Source of the DNA: Phycisphaerae bacterium
GTDB taxonomy: Bacteria > Planctomycetota > Phycisphaerae > Sedimentisphaerales > Sedimentisphaeraceae
Length of the DNA: 64,000 nucleotides
Assembly: GCA_027078365.1 (NCBI GenBank)
Contig: JALWYQ010000042.1
Location: forward strand, 1-64,000
Direction of reading: 5' to 3'
In this document: in pieces, positions 32,983 to 42,160 of the stretch
How the letters are laid out: each line of letters opens with the position of its first letter
Position numbering within the stretch: the stretch's first letter is position 1
The notes under the pieces: generated by a model
What the model was told of the DNA's origin: nothing
The model's input: the letters and a program-made list of their open reading frames with translations, nothing else
Databases searched by the model: none
Translations under genes and position numbers: made by a program

Positions 32983-34410
32983 CTATTTATCCCGCAGCCA
33001 AGCATCGATCGCTGCTGCCATTTTGCGGCCGGTGGAAATTGCTTTTACCACTAACGATGCGCCGAGGACGCTGTCGCCTGCGGAGAAGACTCCTTCGATG
33101 TTTGAGTGGAAATTTTCATCTACGACTATATTGCCGCGGCTATCAAGCTCTAGGCCAAGGCTCTCTATTGCGCCTTCATGTTCAACATGCACAAACCCCA
33201 CAGCCAGAAGCACTAGGTCTGCTTGAATTTCAAACTCACTGCCAGCGACCTCGCTCATCTGCCAACGACCTGTGTCGTCTTTTTGCCACTCTACTTCTAC
33301 GCACTTAATAGCACTAACCTTTGAGTCTTTGCCAATAATCTCTTTAGTGCTAATACACCATCTGCGCTCACAGCCCTCCTCTTGTGAGGTTGAAGTGCGT
33401 AGTATTGCTGGCCACATTGGCCATGGAGTAGAGTCTGGGCGAGACTCTGGTGGTTTTGGCAGAATCTCAAATTGATACACCTTCTTTGCACCTTGGCGAT
33501 TTGCCGTTCCCACACAATCGCTACCAGTATCGCCGCCACCAATAACAATGACAACTTTATCCTTGGCGTTTATTTGCGCATCAGAGGCATTAATCTCGCC
33601 AGTTACAACCTTATTCTGCTCGCCAAGCATCTCAAGAGCAAAATGCACACCATCTAAGTCTCTACCTGCAACATTAAGGTCTCGCGCAACCCCTGCCCCC
33701 ATAGTAAGGCAAACGGCATCGTAATCTTTCTTGAGGTAGCCTGCGGTAATATCAACACCAACGTTGACGCCGCCTTTAAACTCGACGCCCTCAGCTTTCA
33801 TCTGTTCAAAACGGCGGTCGATTATACTCTTATCGAGCTTGAAATTTGGAATTCCATAGCGAATTAAGCCGCCAAGATTTTCGTGCCTGTCAAAGAGTGT
33901 TACGCTATGGCCTGCACGGGCAAGCTGCTGAGAAGCCGCCATACCTGCTGGGCCTGCGCCGACTACCGCTACGCGCTTGCCAGTTTTTACAGGTGCAATC
34001 TGAGGCGCAATCCAGCCCTCTTGAAAGCCCCTCTCAGCTATCTGATACTCAATATGCTTTATCGTTACCGCTTCATCGTGAAGCCCAAGTGTACAAGCCG
34101 CCTCACATGGCGCAGGGCAAACCCTTCCTGTAATCTCTGGAAAGTTGTTTGTGCTGTGCAAAACTTTAAGCGCTTCTTTCCAGCGATTTTGATAGACATA
34201 ATCGTTAAACTCTGGAATCCTATTCGCTAGCGGACAACCATATCCATGACAGAACGGAATGCCACAATCCATACATCTTGCTGCCTGTTTGTGAATCTGC
34301 TCTGGTGAGAGAGGCACTAACATTTCATTATAATTCTTAACGCGTTCTTTGATTGAGAGATGCCCCTCATCTTGACGGCGATATTCTAAAAATCCTGTTG
34401 GCTTTGCCAT
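32983..34410 (-). CDS. gltD: Glutamate synthase (NADPH) small subunit
   Basis: FAD- and NADPH-binding beta subunit passing electrons to GltB. The 475-residue protein has the N-terminal cluster region with CMDCGIPFCHGYGCP and CPAPCEAACTLG, the FAD motif VAVVGAGPAGMAAS, and the NADPH motif VIVIGGGDTGSDC. The GVFSAGDSVLGASLVVKAI segment near the end closes the flavin site. The ATG overlaps the gltB stop by one base (TAATG), so translation is coupled. It is the last gene of the operon and ends in the hairpin at 32907-32946. Confidence 0.95.
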   Translation of the reverse strand: MAKPTGFLEYRRQDEGHLSIKERVKNYNEMLVPLSPEQIHKQAARCMDCGIPFCHGYGCPLANRIPEFNDYVYQNRWKEALKVLHSTNNFPEITGRVCPAPCEAACTLGLHDEAVTIKHIEYQIAERGFQEGWIAPQIAPVKTGKRVAVVGAGPAGMAASQQLARAGHSVTLFDRHENLGGLIRYGIPNFKLDKSIIDRRFEQMKAEGVEFKGGVNVGVDITAGYLKKDYDAVCLTMGAGVARDLNVAGRDLDGVHFALEMLGEQNKVVTGEINASDAQINAKDKVVIVIGGGDTGSDCVGTANRQGAKKVYQFEILPKPPESRPDSTPWPMWPAILRTSTSQEEGCERRWCISTKEIIGKDSKVSAIKCVEVEWQKDDTGRWQMSEVAGSEFEIQADLVLLAVGFVHVEHEGAIESLGLELDSRGNIVVDENFHSNIEGVFSAGDSVLGASLVVKAISTGRKMAAAIDAWLRDK

Positions 34411-37400
34411 TATTTATAAACCTCCTCAGTTGCTGGAGTAGAATCACTTTCCCTTTGCTCTCTGTCTCTGAGCCTATCAAGAGCCCTTCTATAATCAATC
34501 GGTATCACCTTAACGAACCTACCGACCAAGCCTTCCCAGTTGTCAAGAATCCATTTTGCCTTGGCAGAATCGGTCTCTTTGATGTGTTTTGTGATAAGGC
34601 TGTGGAGAAGTTTTTTGTCTTCTTCTTGCCACACGCACTCAATATCAACCATATCAAGATTGCACAAAGTATCAAAGAGTTGCATCTTATCAAACACATA
34701 CGCAATACCGCCGCTCATACCAGCCGCAAAGTTTCTTCCGGTAGAGCCAATCACGACAACAGTTCCGTTTGTCATATATTCACAGCCATGATCGCCAACA
34801 CCCTCGACCACCGCAGTTGCACCGCTGTTACGCACCGCAAACCGCTCACCGGCGACACCGTTGATAAACACCTCACCGCCAGTCGCTCCGTAAAGAAGCG
34901 TGTTACCAGCTATGATATTTTCATGCGGCAAGAATGTTGAACCGTCTGGAATTTTCACAACAATCTTACCACCACTCATACCCTTGCCAAGATAATCATT
35001 CGTCTGGCCAACAATACGAACGGTAATTCCTTTAGAGAGAAACGCACAACAGCTCTGACCAGCCGAGCCATGCGCATTTACTACTATCGTATCATCAGGC
35101 AAACCTTTTGGCCCGTGCGCCTTTGCTACGGTGCTACTTAGTATCGTAGCGAAAGCTCTATTTTGATTTCTAATCTCTGTTTCGATTACAACCTTCTCGC
35201 CCTTTTCTATCGCTGGCTTAGCCTGCTCGATGAGCTTCCAGTCGATATGGTCTTGAAGTTTGTCTGCTTGTTTTTTTGTTAGGTGTAGATCGCTATCGCT
35301 CGTTTCAACTCTATGCAATATCGCTGACAAATCAAGTCCCTGCGCTTTCCAATTGTCAATAGCATCTTTCATTTCAAGCAAATCGACACGGCCAACCATA
35401 TCGTCAAATTTTGCAAAACCAAGTTCTGCCATAATCTCACGCACCTCTTCAGCCACAAACATCATGTATCGCACTAGATGCTCAGGCTTGCCACTAAAGC
35501 AATTTCTAAGGCTTGTGTTTTGAGTGGCAATTCCAGCCGGACAGGTTCCAAGATGGCATTTTCTCATCAGTACGCAACCAAGAGAAACCAGTGCCGATGT
35601 TCCAAATCCAAATTGCTCTGCACCAAGCAATGCAGCGACAACAACATCACGGCCCGTGCGCAGCTGACCGTCTGTCTGAACTCTAATCCTATCGCGCAGA
35701 CCGTTTAACAACAACACCTGCTGAGTCTCGGCGAGACCAAGTTCCCACGGAACTCCCGCATGTTTGATAGAAGATAGCGGAGTAGCACCAGAACCACCCT
35801 CGCCGCCAGCAATAAGAACCTCATCGGCATTACCTTTTGCAACACCAGCGGCGATAGTTCCGACCCCAACCTCAGATACAAGCTTGACTGAAACCTTAAC
35901 GCCTGGATTAGAGCATTTTAAATCGTAGATTAGCTGGGCCAAGTCTTCGATAGAGTAGATATCGTGATGCGGAGGCGGTGATATCAAAGAAACGCCCGGC
36001 ATCGAGTTTCTAAGCTTTGCAATCTCAGGGGTAACCTTATGCCCTGGAAGATGGCCACCCTCACCCGGCTTTGCGCCTTGAGCCATTTTAATCTGAATCT
36101 CTTTGGCGTGGGTTAGATAGTTAATCGTAACACCAAATCGACCGCTAGCAACCTGCTTGATAGCACAGTTCTTATCTTCTCCATCTGCGGTGATTTTGTA
36201 TCTAGAAGGATCTTCTCCGCCCTCGCCAGTATTGCTCATAGCGCCGATGCTATTCATCGCAATAGCCATACACTCATGCGTTTCTCTACTTATAGAGCCA
36301 TGACTCATCGCACCCGTACAAAAACGCTTAACAATCTCGCTAGCCGGTTCGACCTCTGAGATATCAATACTCTTTGTTGGTTTGAATTTGAAAAGCCCAC
36401 GCAAAACGCAGAGATTTTTATCGTGAGCGTTTATCTCTTTTGAAAAACGCTGGTAAGCGGCTTTGTCGTTGTTCCAGACAGAATGCTGCAAATTAACAAC
36501 CGCCTCTGGCGTCCACATATGTTTCTCACCCTTGTCTCTATAGCTGTATTCGCCGCCAAAATCAAGCTCTGGCAAGGATTGATCTCTATATTCAAAACCA
36601 CTGCGATGTCTAGCGGCTGCATCTTGGGCAATTTCAGCAAGCGAGATTCCGCCAATCCTTGAGCTTGTGCCCGTAAAGAACTCATCGATTAAATCTTTGT
36701 TGATACCGATAGCTTCAAAGAGCTGCGCAGATCTATAACTTCTCAGCGTAGAAATACCCATCTTGCTCATCGTCTTTAGAATACCCTTTTTGATGGCTGC
36801 GATGTAGTTGTCTATAATCACTCCACCATCTAGATTCGCCGGTATATCACCAATCTCCTGCATCTGCGCCATCGTCTCAATTGCTAGATATGGATTTACC
36901 GCATCAGCACCAAAACCACACAGTAGCGAGAAATGATTAACCTCTCTAGGCTCACCGCTCTCAATAACAAGTCCAGCTTCACCCCTTAGCTTACTTCTTA
37001 ACAACCCATGATGAACCGCAGAGCTTGCAAGCAAGATTGGAATAGGAGCATTGTTTTCATCAACATTTCTATCGCTTATGATGACGATTGAAGCACCATC
37101 AGCGATGGCTTTTTTAGTATCTGCAAGTAGCTTATCAAGGGCAACACGCAAAGAATCCTCCAGGTCCTGTGCATGTGGGTCAAAGACGGCGTTTACAGTA
37201 GCGACCTTAAAATCCTTCCTGCCTGAGCTGCGCAATCTCTGAAGATCTTCATTGGTAAGAAATGGATGAGGAATCTTTAACTGCCTACAGTGCTCTGGAG
37301 TTTCGGCTAGAAGATTTCTTTTCTTACCCACAAACGACATAAGCGACATCACCAAACCTTCACGTAGCGGATCAATCGGTGGGTTTGTTACCTGAGCAAA

Positions 37401-38960
37401 CATCTGCTTAAAGTAACTAAACAAACTCTTTGGCGAATCAGACAAAACAGAAAGCGCAACATCATTTCCCATCGAGCCGATTGGTTCTTGGCCATTAATC
37501 GCCATCGGGGCAAGTATCATGCGCATCTCTTCGCGGGTGTATCCAAAACAACGCATTCTCTTGTAGAGCTGCTCAGAATCAACCTTATCTAACTCTGAAC
37601 CTTGAAACAAGCCGCGCAGCTCAATTCTATTATCGCTGAGCCAACGGCGGTAAGGCTTTTGCCTAGCAACTTTACTCTTAGTTTCAACGTCAGAGATAAC
37701 ACGTTTCTCTTGGGTGTCAACAATGAACATCTTTCCGGGTTGCAATCTACCCTTTTGACGGATATTTTCCGGAGCAAACTCTATAACGCCAACCTCCGAT
37801 GCCATTACAAGAGTATCATCTTTTGTGATTATGTACCTACAAGGGCGCAGACCATTTCTATCGAGCGTTCCACCGACAATTCTACCATCTGTAAAGATAA
37901 TCGCAGACGGGCCATCCCACGGCTCCATAAACGAGCTGTGATACTCATAAAAAGCTCTTTTGTCTGCACTCATATGATAGGTTGGACCAAAAGCTTCTGG
38001 AACCATCATCATCATACTGTGCGGCATAGAGCGGCCCCCATGAACGAGCAATTCTAGCGACGCATCAAAAGATGCCGAATCGCTATCGTCTGGATTTAGA
38101 ATAGGGAAGAGACTCTCAATCTCCTTGCCAAATAGCTCACTCTCCATGTTAAGTTCTCGAGAGGACATATAGTTTCTATTGCCGCGCAGCGTATTAATCT
38201 CGCCGTTATGGGCAATCGCTCTAAACGGCTGCGCAAGCTTCCAACTTGGGAATGTGTTTGTACTATATCTTTGATGCACAACAGCAAGGGCAGAAACCAT
38301 CCTCTCATCGCTTAGGTCTGGGTAATATGCAAATAGCTGGTGCGCCATAAACATACCCTTGTAGCAGATTGTTTTGCAAGAGAAAGAACAAGCGTAGAAG
38401 TCTTCTGCCTTTTCGCCGTACTTATCTTTGATTTGGTTCTCAGATTTTTTTCTAGCAATGTAGAGCTTTCTTTCAAAAGCCTTCTCTTCAATTCCACCGC
38501 CATCAATAAAGATTTGCTTTACCGCTGGTTCGGCAGATAGTGCAATCTCGCCTAGGCATTCGTTTGTAGTTGGCACATTGCGCAAACCAACAACGCGCAT
38601 CCCCAAATCTTCAACGTTTCTAGTGAGCAAACTCAAGCAGGATTTTTGCAAAGATTTATCCTTCGGCAAAAATAGCATGCCAACACCAAGCGACTCTTTT
38701 TCTGGCAAGCTAATCCCTAGCTTCTGCGCTTCCTCGCTGAAAAATTCATATGGAATCTGAAATAGGATTCCGGCACCGTCGCCTGTAATTTCATCCGCCG
38801 CAGCCGCACCGCGATGGTGAAGATTGAGCAAAATCTCGTTTGCGCGTTCTAGTATCGCATGTTCACGTTTACCGTTTATGTTTACGACTGCACCAACACC
38901 ACAAGCGTCATGTTCGTTGCGTTTTTCGTAAAGACCCTGATTTTCTGGAGCCCTGCTCAT
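34410..38960 (-). CDS. gltB: Glutamate synthase large subunit
   Basis: Ammonia-generating and ammonia-transferring subunit making glutamate from glutamine and 2-oxoglutarate. The 1,516-residue protein has a short propeptide ending at DACGVGAVV, where Cys20 becomes the N-terminal nucleophile of the class II amidotransferase. The central domain and the FMN synthase barrel follow (GEGGEDPSRYK, KPGEGGHLPGHKV, AGGEGGSGATPLSS). The 3Fe-4S motif CVLMRKCHLGTCPAGIATQ comes next, then a C-terminal beta-helix with repeated Gly motifs. AAGGA precedes the ATG by 6 nt. A sigma-54 promoter and an upstream palindrome shared with glnA predict nitrogen control. Confidence 0.96.
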   Translation of the reverse strand: MSRAPENQGLYEKRNEHDACGVGAVVNINGKREHAILERANEILLNLHHRGAAAADEITGDGAGILFQIPYEFFSEEAQKLGISLPEKESLGVGMLFLPKDKSLQKSCLSLLTRNVEDLGMRVVGLRNVPTTNECLGEIALSAEPAVKQIFIDGGGIEEKAFERKLYIARKKSENQIKDKYGEKAEDFYACSFSCKTICYKGMFMAHQLFAYYPDLSDERMVSALAVVHQRYSTNTFPSWKLAQPFRAIAHNGEINTLRGNRNYMSSRELNMESELFGKEIESLFPILNPDDSDSASFDASLELLVHGGRSMPHSMMMMVPEAFGPTYHMSADKRAFYEYHSSFMEPWDGPSAIIFTDGRIVGGTLDRNGLRPCRYIITKDDTLVMASEVGVIEFAPENIRQKGRLQPGKMFIVDTQEKRVISDVETKSKVARQKPYRRWLSDNRIELRGLFQGSELDKVDSEQLYKRMRCFGYTREEMRMILAPMAINGQEPIGSMGNDVALSVLSDSPKSLFSYFKQMFAQVTNPPIDPLREGLVMSLMSFVGKKRNLLAETPEHCRQLKIPHPFLTNEDLQRLRSSGRKDFKVATVNAVFDPHAQDLEDSLRVALDKLLADTKKAIADGASIVIISDRNVDENNAPIPILLASSAVHHGLLRSKLRGEAGLVIESGEPREVNHFSLLCGFGADAVNPYLAIETMAQMQEIGDIPANLDGGVIIDNYIAAIKKGILKTMSKMGISTLRSYRSAQLFEAIGINKDLIDEFFTGTSSRIGGISLAEIAQDAAARHRSGFEYRDQSLPELDFGGEYSYRDKGEKHMWTPEAVVNLQHSVWNNDKAAYQRFSKEINAHDKNLCVLRGLFKFKPTKSIDISEVEPASEIVKRFCTGAMSHGSISRETHECMAIAMNSIGAMSNTGEGGEDPSRYKITADGEDKNCAIKQVASGRFGVTINYLTHAKEIQIKMAQGAKPGEGGHLPGHKVTPEIAKLRNSMPGVSLISPPPHHDIYSIEDLAQLIYDLKCSNPGVKVSVKLVSEVGVGTIAAGVAKGNADEVLIAGGEGGSGATPLSSIKHAGVPWELGLAETQQVLLLNGLRDRIRVQTDGQLRTGRDVVVAALLGAEQFGFGTSALVSLGCVLMRKCHLGTCPAGIATQNTSLRNCFSGKPEHLVRYMMFVAEEVREIMAELGFAKFDDMVGRVDLLEMKDAIDNWKAQGLDLSAILHRVETSDSDLHLTKKQADKLQDHIDWKLIEQAKPAIEKGEKVVIETEIRNQNRAFATILSSTVAKAHGPKGLPDDTIVVNAHGSAGQSCCAFLSKGITVRIVGQTNDYLGKGMSGGKIVVKIPDGSTFLPHENIIAGNTLLYGATGGEVFINGVAGERFAVRNSGATAVVEGVGDHGCEYMTNGTVVVIGSTGRNFAAGMSGGIAYVFDKMQLFDTLCNLDMVDIECVWQEEDKKLLHSLITKHIKETDSAKAKWILDNWEGLVGRFVKVIPIDYRRALDRLRDREQRESDSTPATEEVYK

Positions 38961-39056
38961 TGTAAATCCTTAAAATAATCCCAGAGATGCCCTTGAAAGC
39001 TCAATAGCAACTCAAAATAACTTAATCCGATAAAAACAACCATCTTATGCCTTTAG

Positions 39057-39073
39057 AGCAAATATAGTGCCAA
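39057..39073 (-). promoter_or_regulatory. Sigma-54 promoter of gltBD
   Basis: On the minus strand TGGCAC-TATAT-TTGCT has GG and GC exactly at -24 and -12. It leaves a leader of about 85 nt before the gltB ATG. The same element precedes glnA. Confidence 0.8.
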
Positions 39074-39172
39074 AGACGTCATCTCAATACATCAAAATCA
39101 GCTATCCTGTTGTTATTGAGACACTTACGTAAATATCGTCATAAAAGCCTTCTAGCATTGATAATAGCAAAA

Positions 39173-39187
39173 ATACATTTTTGTAAT
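39173..39187. promoter_or_regulatory. Palindrome ATACA-N5-GTAAT, proposed activator site for gltBD
   Basis: ATACATTTTTGTAAT lies about 100 bp upstream of the -24 box and matches the glnA sites (TTACA-N5-GTAAC) in 8 of 10 arm positions. A much weaker copy may start 30 bp further on at 39203, matching the 30-bp spacing at glnA. Confidence 0.55.
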
Positions 39188-39230
39188 TTCACCTCAACGC
39201 AACTACTTTTTTGAACCCCCTACATTACAC

Positions 39231-39266
39231 AAAAAAAGAGGAACTAACCATTGGAAAGTTCCCCTT
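39231..39266 (-). terminator. Terminator after glnA (type III)
   Basis: On the minus strand GGAACT (complement of 39257-39262) pairs with AGTTCC, followed by CTTTTTTT. It lies 25 bp after the glnA stop. Confidence 0.75.
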
Positions 39267-39291
39267 TTAACAAACGAAATATTAAAAGCCA

Positions 39292-41397
39292 CTACTTAAC
39301 AAAGAGCATCTCTGAGTAAGTAGGCAATGGCCAATAGTCATAACCGCAAACAACTTCAGCTGCGTCAACTTTAGCCCTCAACTCATCCATCGCTGGCAAC
39401 ACTGAGAGCTTGTACGCATCTGCTCTCTTTTTCGCATCATCAATCGCGGTAGCCTCTTGAGACAACTTCTCAAGTTTCTGCGTTTTTTCTTTCACATCGC
39501 TAATCAAACCACAGAATTCATCTAACAACTCTTTTTGTGCGGTTGCGTCTGCGCCTGCGGCCTTCACATTAGCCACAGTGTTTGCCAAATCAGAAGAGTA
39601 TCTTAGCATAGCAGGCATAATTTGAGTCTTAACCATCTTCAAAGCAGTCTTAGCTTCGATACCAAGAATCATAGAATACGACTCTAAAAGAATCTCAACC
39701 CTAGCCTTAATCTCAGAACGATTCAAAACGCCATGCTTCTCAAAAACCTTAACACTCTCTTCTTCAAGATACGCCTCGAAACAGTCTGCACTGTTAGGCA
39801 TATTTGGCAGACCTCGCTTTTGAGCCTCTTCTACCCAATCTTGAGAATAGTTATCACCGTTGAAAACAACACGTTTATGATCATTAGCTATCCTAGAGAG
39901 AATCTTCTGAACGGTTGCTGGAATATCATCAGCACCTTCAAGCTCATCAGCGATATCGCAAAGCGCATCGGCAACAATTGTATTTAACACGACGTTTGGA
40001 CCAGCAGTCGATTGACTAGAGCCTGCCATACGGAATTCAAAACGGTTTCCAGTAAAGGCAAAAGGAGAAGTCCTGTTACGGTCGGTGCTGTCTTTTGGTA
40101 GATCTGGAAGAGTTGAAACTCCAAGTTCCAGCGTACCGCCCTCTTTAGAGCTTTTAGCAGCCCCAGAAGCAAGCTGGTCAAAAATATCGCCAAGTTGCTC
40201 GCCCAAGAAAACTGAAATAATCGCAGGAGGCGCTTCATTAGCTCCAAGGCGATGTTCATTACCTGCAGTAGCAACACTAGCTCTTAGAATCTTTGCATAT
40301 TTATCAACAGCCTTAATAACTGCGCACAAGAAAATCAAGAACGACATATTCTCATGTGGCGTAGAACCTGGATTTAACAGGTTAATGCCATCGTCCGTTG
40401 AGATTGCCCAGTTATTGTGCTTTCCAGAACCATTAACTCCAGCAAAAGGCTTCTCATGCAACAGACACGCAAAACCGTGATGCTCTGCTAGCTTTTGCAT
40501 AACCTGCATAGTGAGCTGGTTGTGATCAGTAGCGACATTAACAGTCGCATACACTGGCGCAGTCTCATATTGAGCAGGCGAAACCTCGTTGTGCTGAGTC
40601 TTAGAAGAAACACCAAGCTTCCACAACTCGATGTTAAGCTCACTCATAAAAGTAGCAACCCTATGATTTAGAGAGCCGAAATAGTGATCATCCATTTCTT
40701 GACCACGAGGGGCAGGCGCACCAAAGAGCGTACGGCCTGTTAGCATCAAGTCTAGACGAGCATCGTAGAAATCCTTATCGATAAGGAAGTACTCCTGCTC
40801 AGCACCCAAAGTAGCAACAACGTGCTTAGAAGTCGTATTACCAAGAGCCCTAAGAACGCGCATCGCTTGCTTATCCAGCGCATCCATACTACGCAACAGA
40901 GGAGTCTTTTTGTCTAGGGTCTCTCCCGTGTAAGAACAAAACGCACATGGAATAAACAGTGTCGTATTCTTACCATCTTCTTTAACAAATACCGGAGAAG
41001 TGCAGTCCCAAGCCGTATAGCCGCGAGCCTCAAACGTTGCACGCAAACCACCAGAAGGAAAAGAAGATGCGTCTGGTTCGCCTTGAACTAGCTCCTTGCC
41101 ACTAAACTCCATAACTATCTTGCCATCTCTAGTTGGCGAGATAAAGGAGTCGTGCTTTTCAGCGGTTAGCCCCGTCATCGGTTGGAACCAGTGGCAATAG
41201 TGGGTAGCACCCTTCTCTATCGCCCAATCTTTCATCGCATTTGCCATAACATCAGCAATTGCAGGGTCTAGATGAGCAGATTCGTCCACCGTTTTCCTAA
41301 AAGACTTGTAAACATCTTTTGGAAGGCGAGCCTTCATTACAGCATCATTGAAAACATTCTCGCCAAAAATACTCGAAACATCTACGGCCTCAGCCAT
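39292..41397 (-). CDS. glnN: Glutamine synthetase type III
   Basis: ATP-dependent ligation of ammonia to glutamate, dodecameric GSIII class. The 701-residue protein is close to the ~700-730 typical of GSIII and far longer than GSI. Signatures are [14 protein letters not shown] and the GSIII-specific [19 protein letters not shown], then [11 protein letters not shown] with metal-binding Glu, [14 protein letters not shown], and [16 protein letters not shown] with the adenylylation-independent ATP site. A C-terminal helical domain follows. GGGAG lies 8 nt before the ATG. A sigma-54 promoter and two palindromes lie upstream, so nitrogen-limitation control is predicted. The neighbouring gltBD completes the GS-GOGAT route. 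Confidence 0.95.
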   Translation of the reverse strand: MAEAVDVSSIFGENVFNDAVMKARLPKDVYKSFRKTVDESAHLDPAIADVMANAMKDWAIEKGATHYCHWFQPMTGLTAEKHDSFISPTRDGKIVMEFSGKELVQGEPDASSFPSGGLRATFEARGYTAWDCTSPVFVKEDGKNTTLFIPCAFCSYTGETLDKKTPLLRSMDALDKQAMRVLRALGNTTSKHVVATLGAEQEYFLIDKDFYDARLDLMLTGRTLFGAPAPRGQEMDDHYFGSLNHRVATFMSELNIELWKLGVSSKTQHNEVSPAQYETAPVYATVNVATDHNQLTMQVMQKLAEHHGFACLLHEKPFAGVNGSGKHNNWAISTDDGINLLNPGSTPHENMSFLIFLCAVIKAVDKYAKILRASVATAGNEHRLGANEAPPAIISVFLGEQLGDIFDQLASGAAKSSKEGGTLELGVSTLPDLPKDSTDRNRTSPFAFTGNRFEFRMAGSSQSTAGPNVVLNTIVADALCDIADELEGADDIPATVQKILSRIANDHKRVVFNGDNYSQDWVEEAQKRGLPNMPNSADCFEAYLEEESVKVFEKHGVLNRSEIKARVEILLESYSMILGIEAKTALKMVKTQIMPAMLRYSSDLANTVANVKAAGADATAQKELLDEFCGLISDVKEKTQKLEKLSQEATAIDDAKKRADAYKLSVLPAMDELRAKVDAAEVVCGYDYWPLPTYSEMLFVK

Positions 41398-41463
41398 AAC
41401 ATTTCTCCCTTTTACACAATGTTGATAAAATTTTTCGCAGTACCGAACTCAAGCAAAAGAATA

Positions 41464-41480
41464 AGCAAGATTGGTGCCAA
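41464..41480 (-). promoter_or_regulatory. Sigma-54 promoter of glnN
   Basis: On the minus strand TTGGCAC-CAATC-TTGCT has the invariant GG/GC pairs with the correct 10-nt separation. The expected start is about 55 nt before the ATG. Confidence 0.82.
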
Positions 41481-41565
41481 TATCAATACAAAAGTAAATA
41501 TTAAGATAAGTCTCTTACTTTCAAGAACTTACAAAACACAGCCGCAAAGCCCTCTCCCTAAAAAA

Positions 41566-41610
41566 TTACATAGTAGTAACCATTTGCGGCGAAAATTACA
41601 ATTTTGTAAC
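41566..41610. promoter_or_regulatory. Paired TTACA-N5-GTAAC sites upstream of glnN
   Basis: TTACATAGTAGTAAC (41566-41580) and TTACAATTTTGTAAC (41596-41610) start exactly 30 bp apart, near three helical turns. They lie 87-131 bp upstream of the -24 box, the normal distance for a sigma-54 enhancer. A related site precedes gltB. Confidence 0.65.
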
Positions 41611-41727
41611 TACCTTCCAACTAATTTGTCGGTGCATTAACTAAAACACTTTCACATTTATTAGAGGTCCTATCAGAAAAAACGACATGAAAATACTTAT
41701 CTCAGATGGACGCAGATATTTGATTTG

Positions 41728-41753
41728 TAGAGACGCATGGCCGTGCCTCTCTA
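41728..41753. repeat. TAGAGACGCA palindrome
   Basis: TAGAGAcGCAtGGCC and its reverse arm ending TCTCTA form a 26-bp palindrome with two mismatched pairs. Next to it at 41706-41717 is GATGGACGCAGA, one unit of the ATCTGCG repeat on the opposite strand. Confidence 0.65.
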
Positions 41754-41778
41754 TGGTAACTGTTGCGGAATTAAATTC

Positions 41779-41807
41779 TTGCATATTTGCTATTTAGTAG
41801 CTATCTT
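41779..41807 (+). promoter_or_regulatory. Candidate promoter of the DUF485/symporter operon
   Basis: TTGCAT (41779-41784), a 17-bp spacer and TATCTT (41802-41807), about 65 nt before the ATG at 41876. Confidence 0.4.
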
Positions 41808-41875
41808 TGTCGCCTAGATAACTAGACTTAAATCAATATGAACACTGTTTAATTATTTTAGGGAGGTCAAATTAC

Positions 41876-42160
41876 ATGCTACACGAACCAGCAGCAAAAA
41901 CCGGCAAGGATCCTGCGAGTCCTTACAAAATGAAATTGGGCGTGCAAATGTTTCTCATTTATGCAATCGTCTATTCAGGATTCGTGGCAATCAATGTCAT
42001 TAAACCTGTCTTGATGGAAAAAATCATATTTTTAGGTTTGAATCTAGCGGTGGTATATGGATTTGGCCTGATCATCTTCGCTATCCTTTTAGCTTTGATC
42101 TACACATCACTTTGTACAAAGAAAGAGATTCAACTCAAAAACGAGGAGGGTAACGAGTAA
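41876..42160 (+). CDS. DUF485 family membrane protein (YjcH-like)
   Basis: The 94-residue protein has two TM helices (MFLIYAIVYSGFVAINVI and GLNLAVVYGFGLIIFAILLALIY), a cytoplasmic N-terminus and a charged C-terminus. That is the DUF485 plan of E. coli YjcH, which is always found just before the acetate permease actP. AGGGAGGTC gives a strong ribosome site. The stop overlaps the next ATG by one base (TAATG), so the two proteins are coupled. Its precise role is unknown. It is assumed to assist the symporter. Confidence 0.85.
   Translation: MLHEPAAKTGKDPASPYKMKLGVQMFLIYAIVYSGFVAINVIKPVLMEKIIFLGLNLAVVYGFGLIIFAILLALIYTSLCTKKEIQLKNEEGNE

Noticed and set aside
41566-41610. NtcA or TnrA sites upstream of glnN
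   Set aside because: GTA-N8-TAC and TGTNA-N7-TNACA do not fit. The arms are TTACA and GTAAC with a 5-bp centre.
41628-41640. NtrC site TGCACC near glnN
   Set aside because: Only one half-site (TGCACC on the minus strand) is present, without the mirrored GGTGCA.
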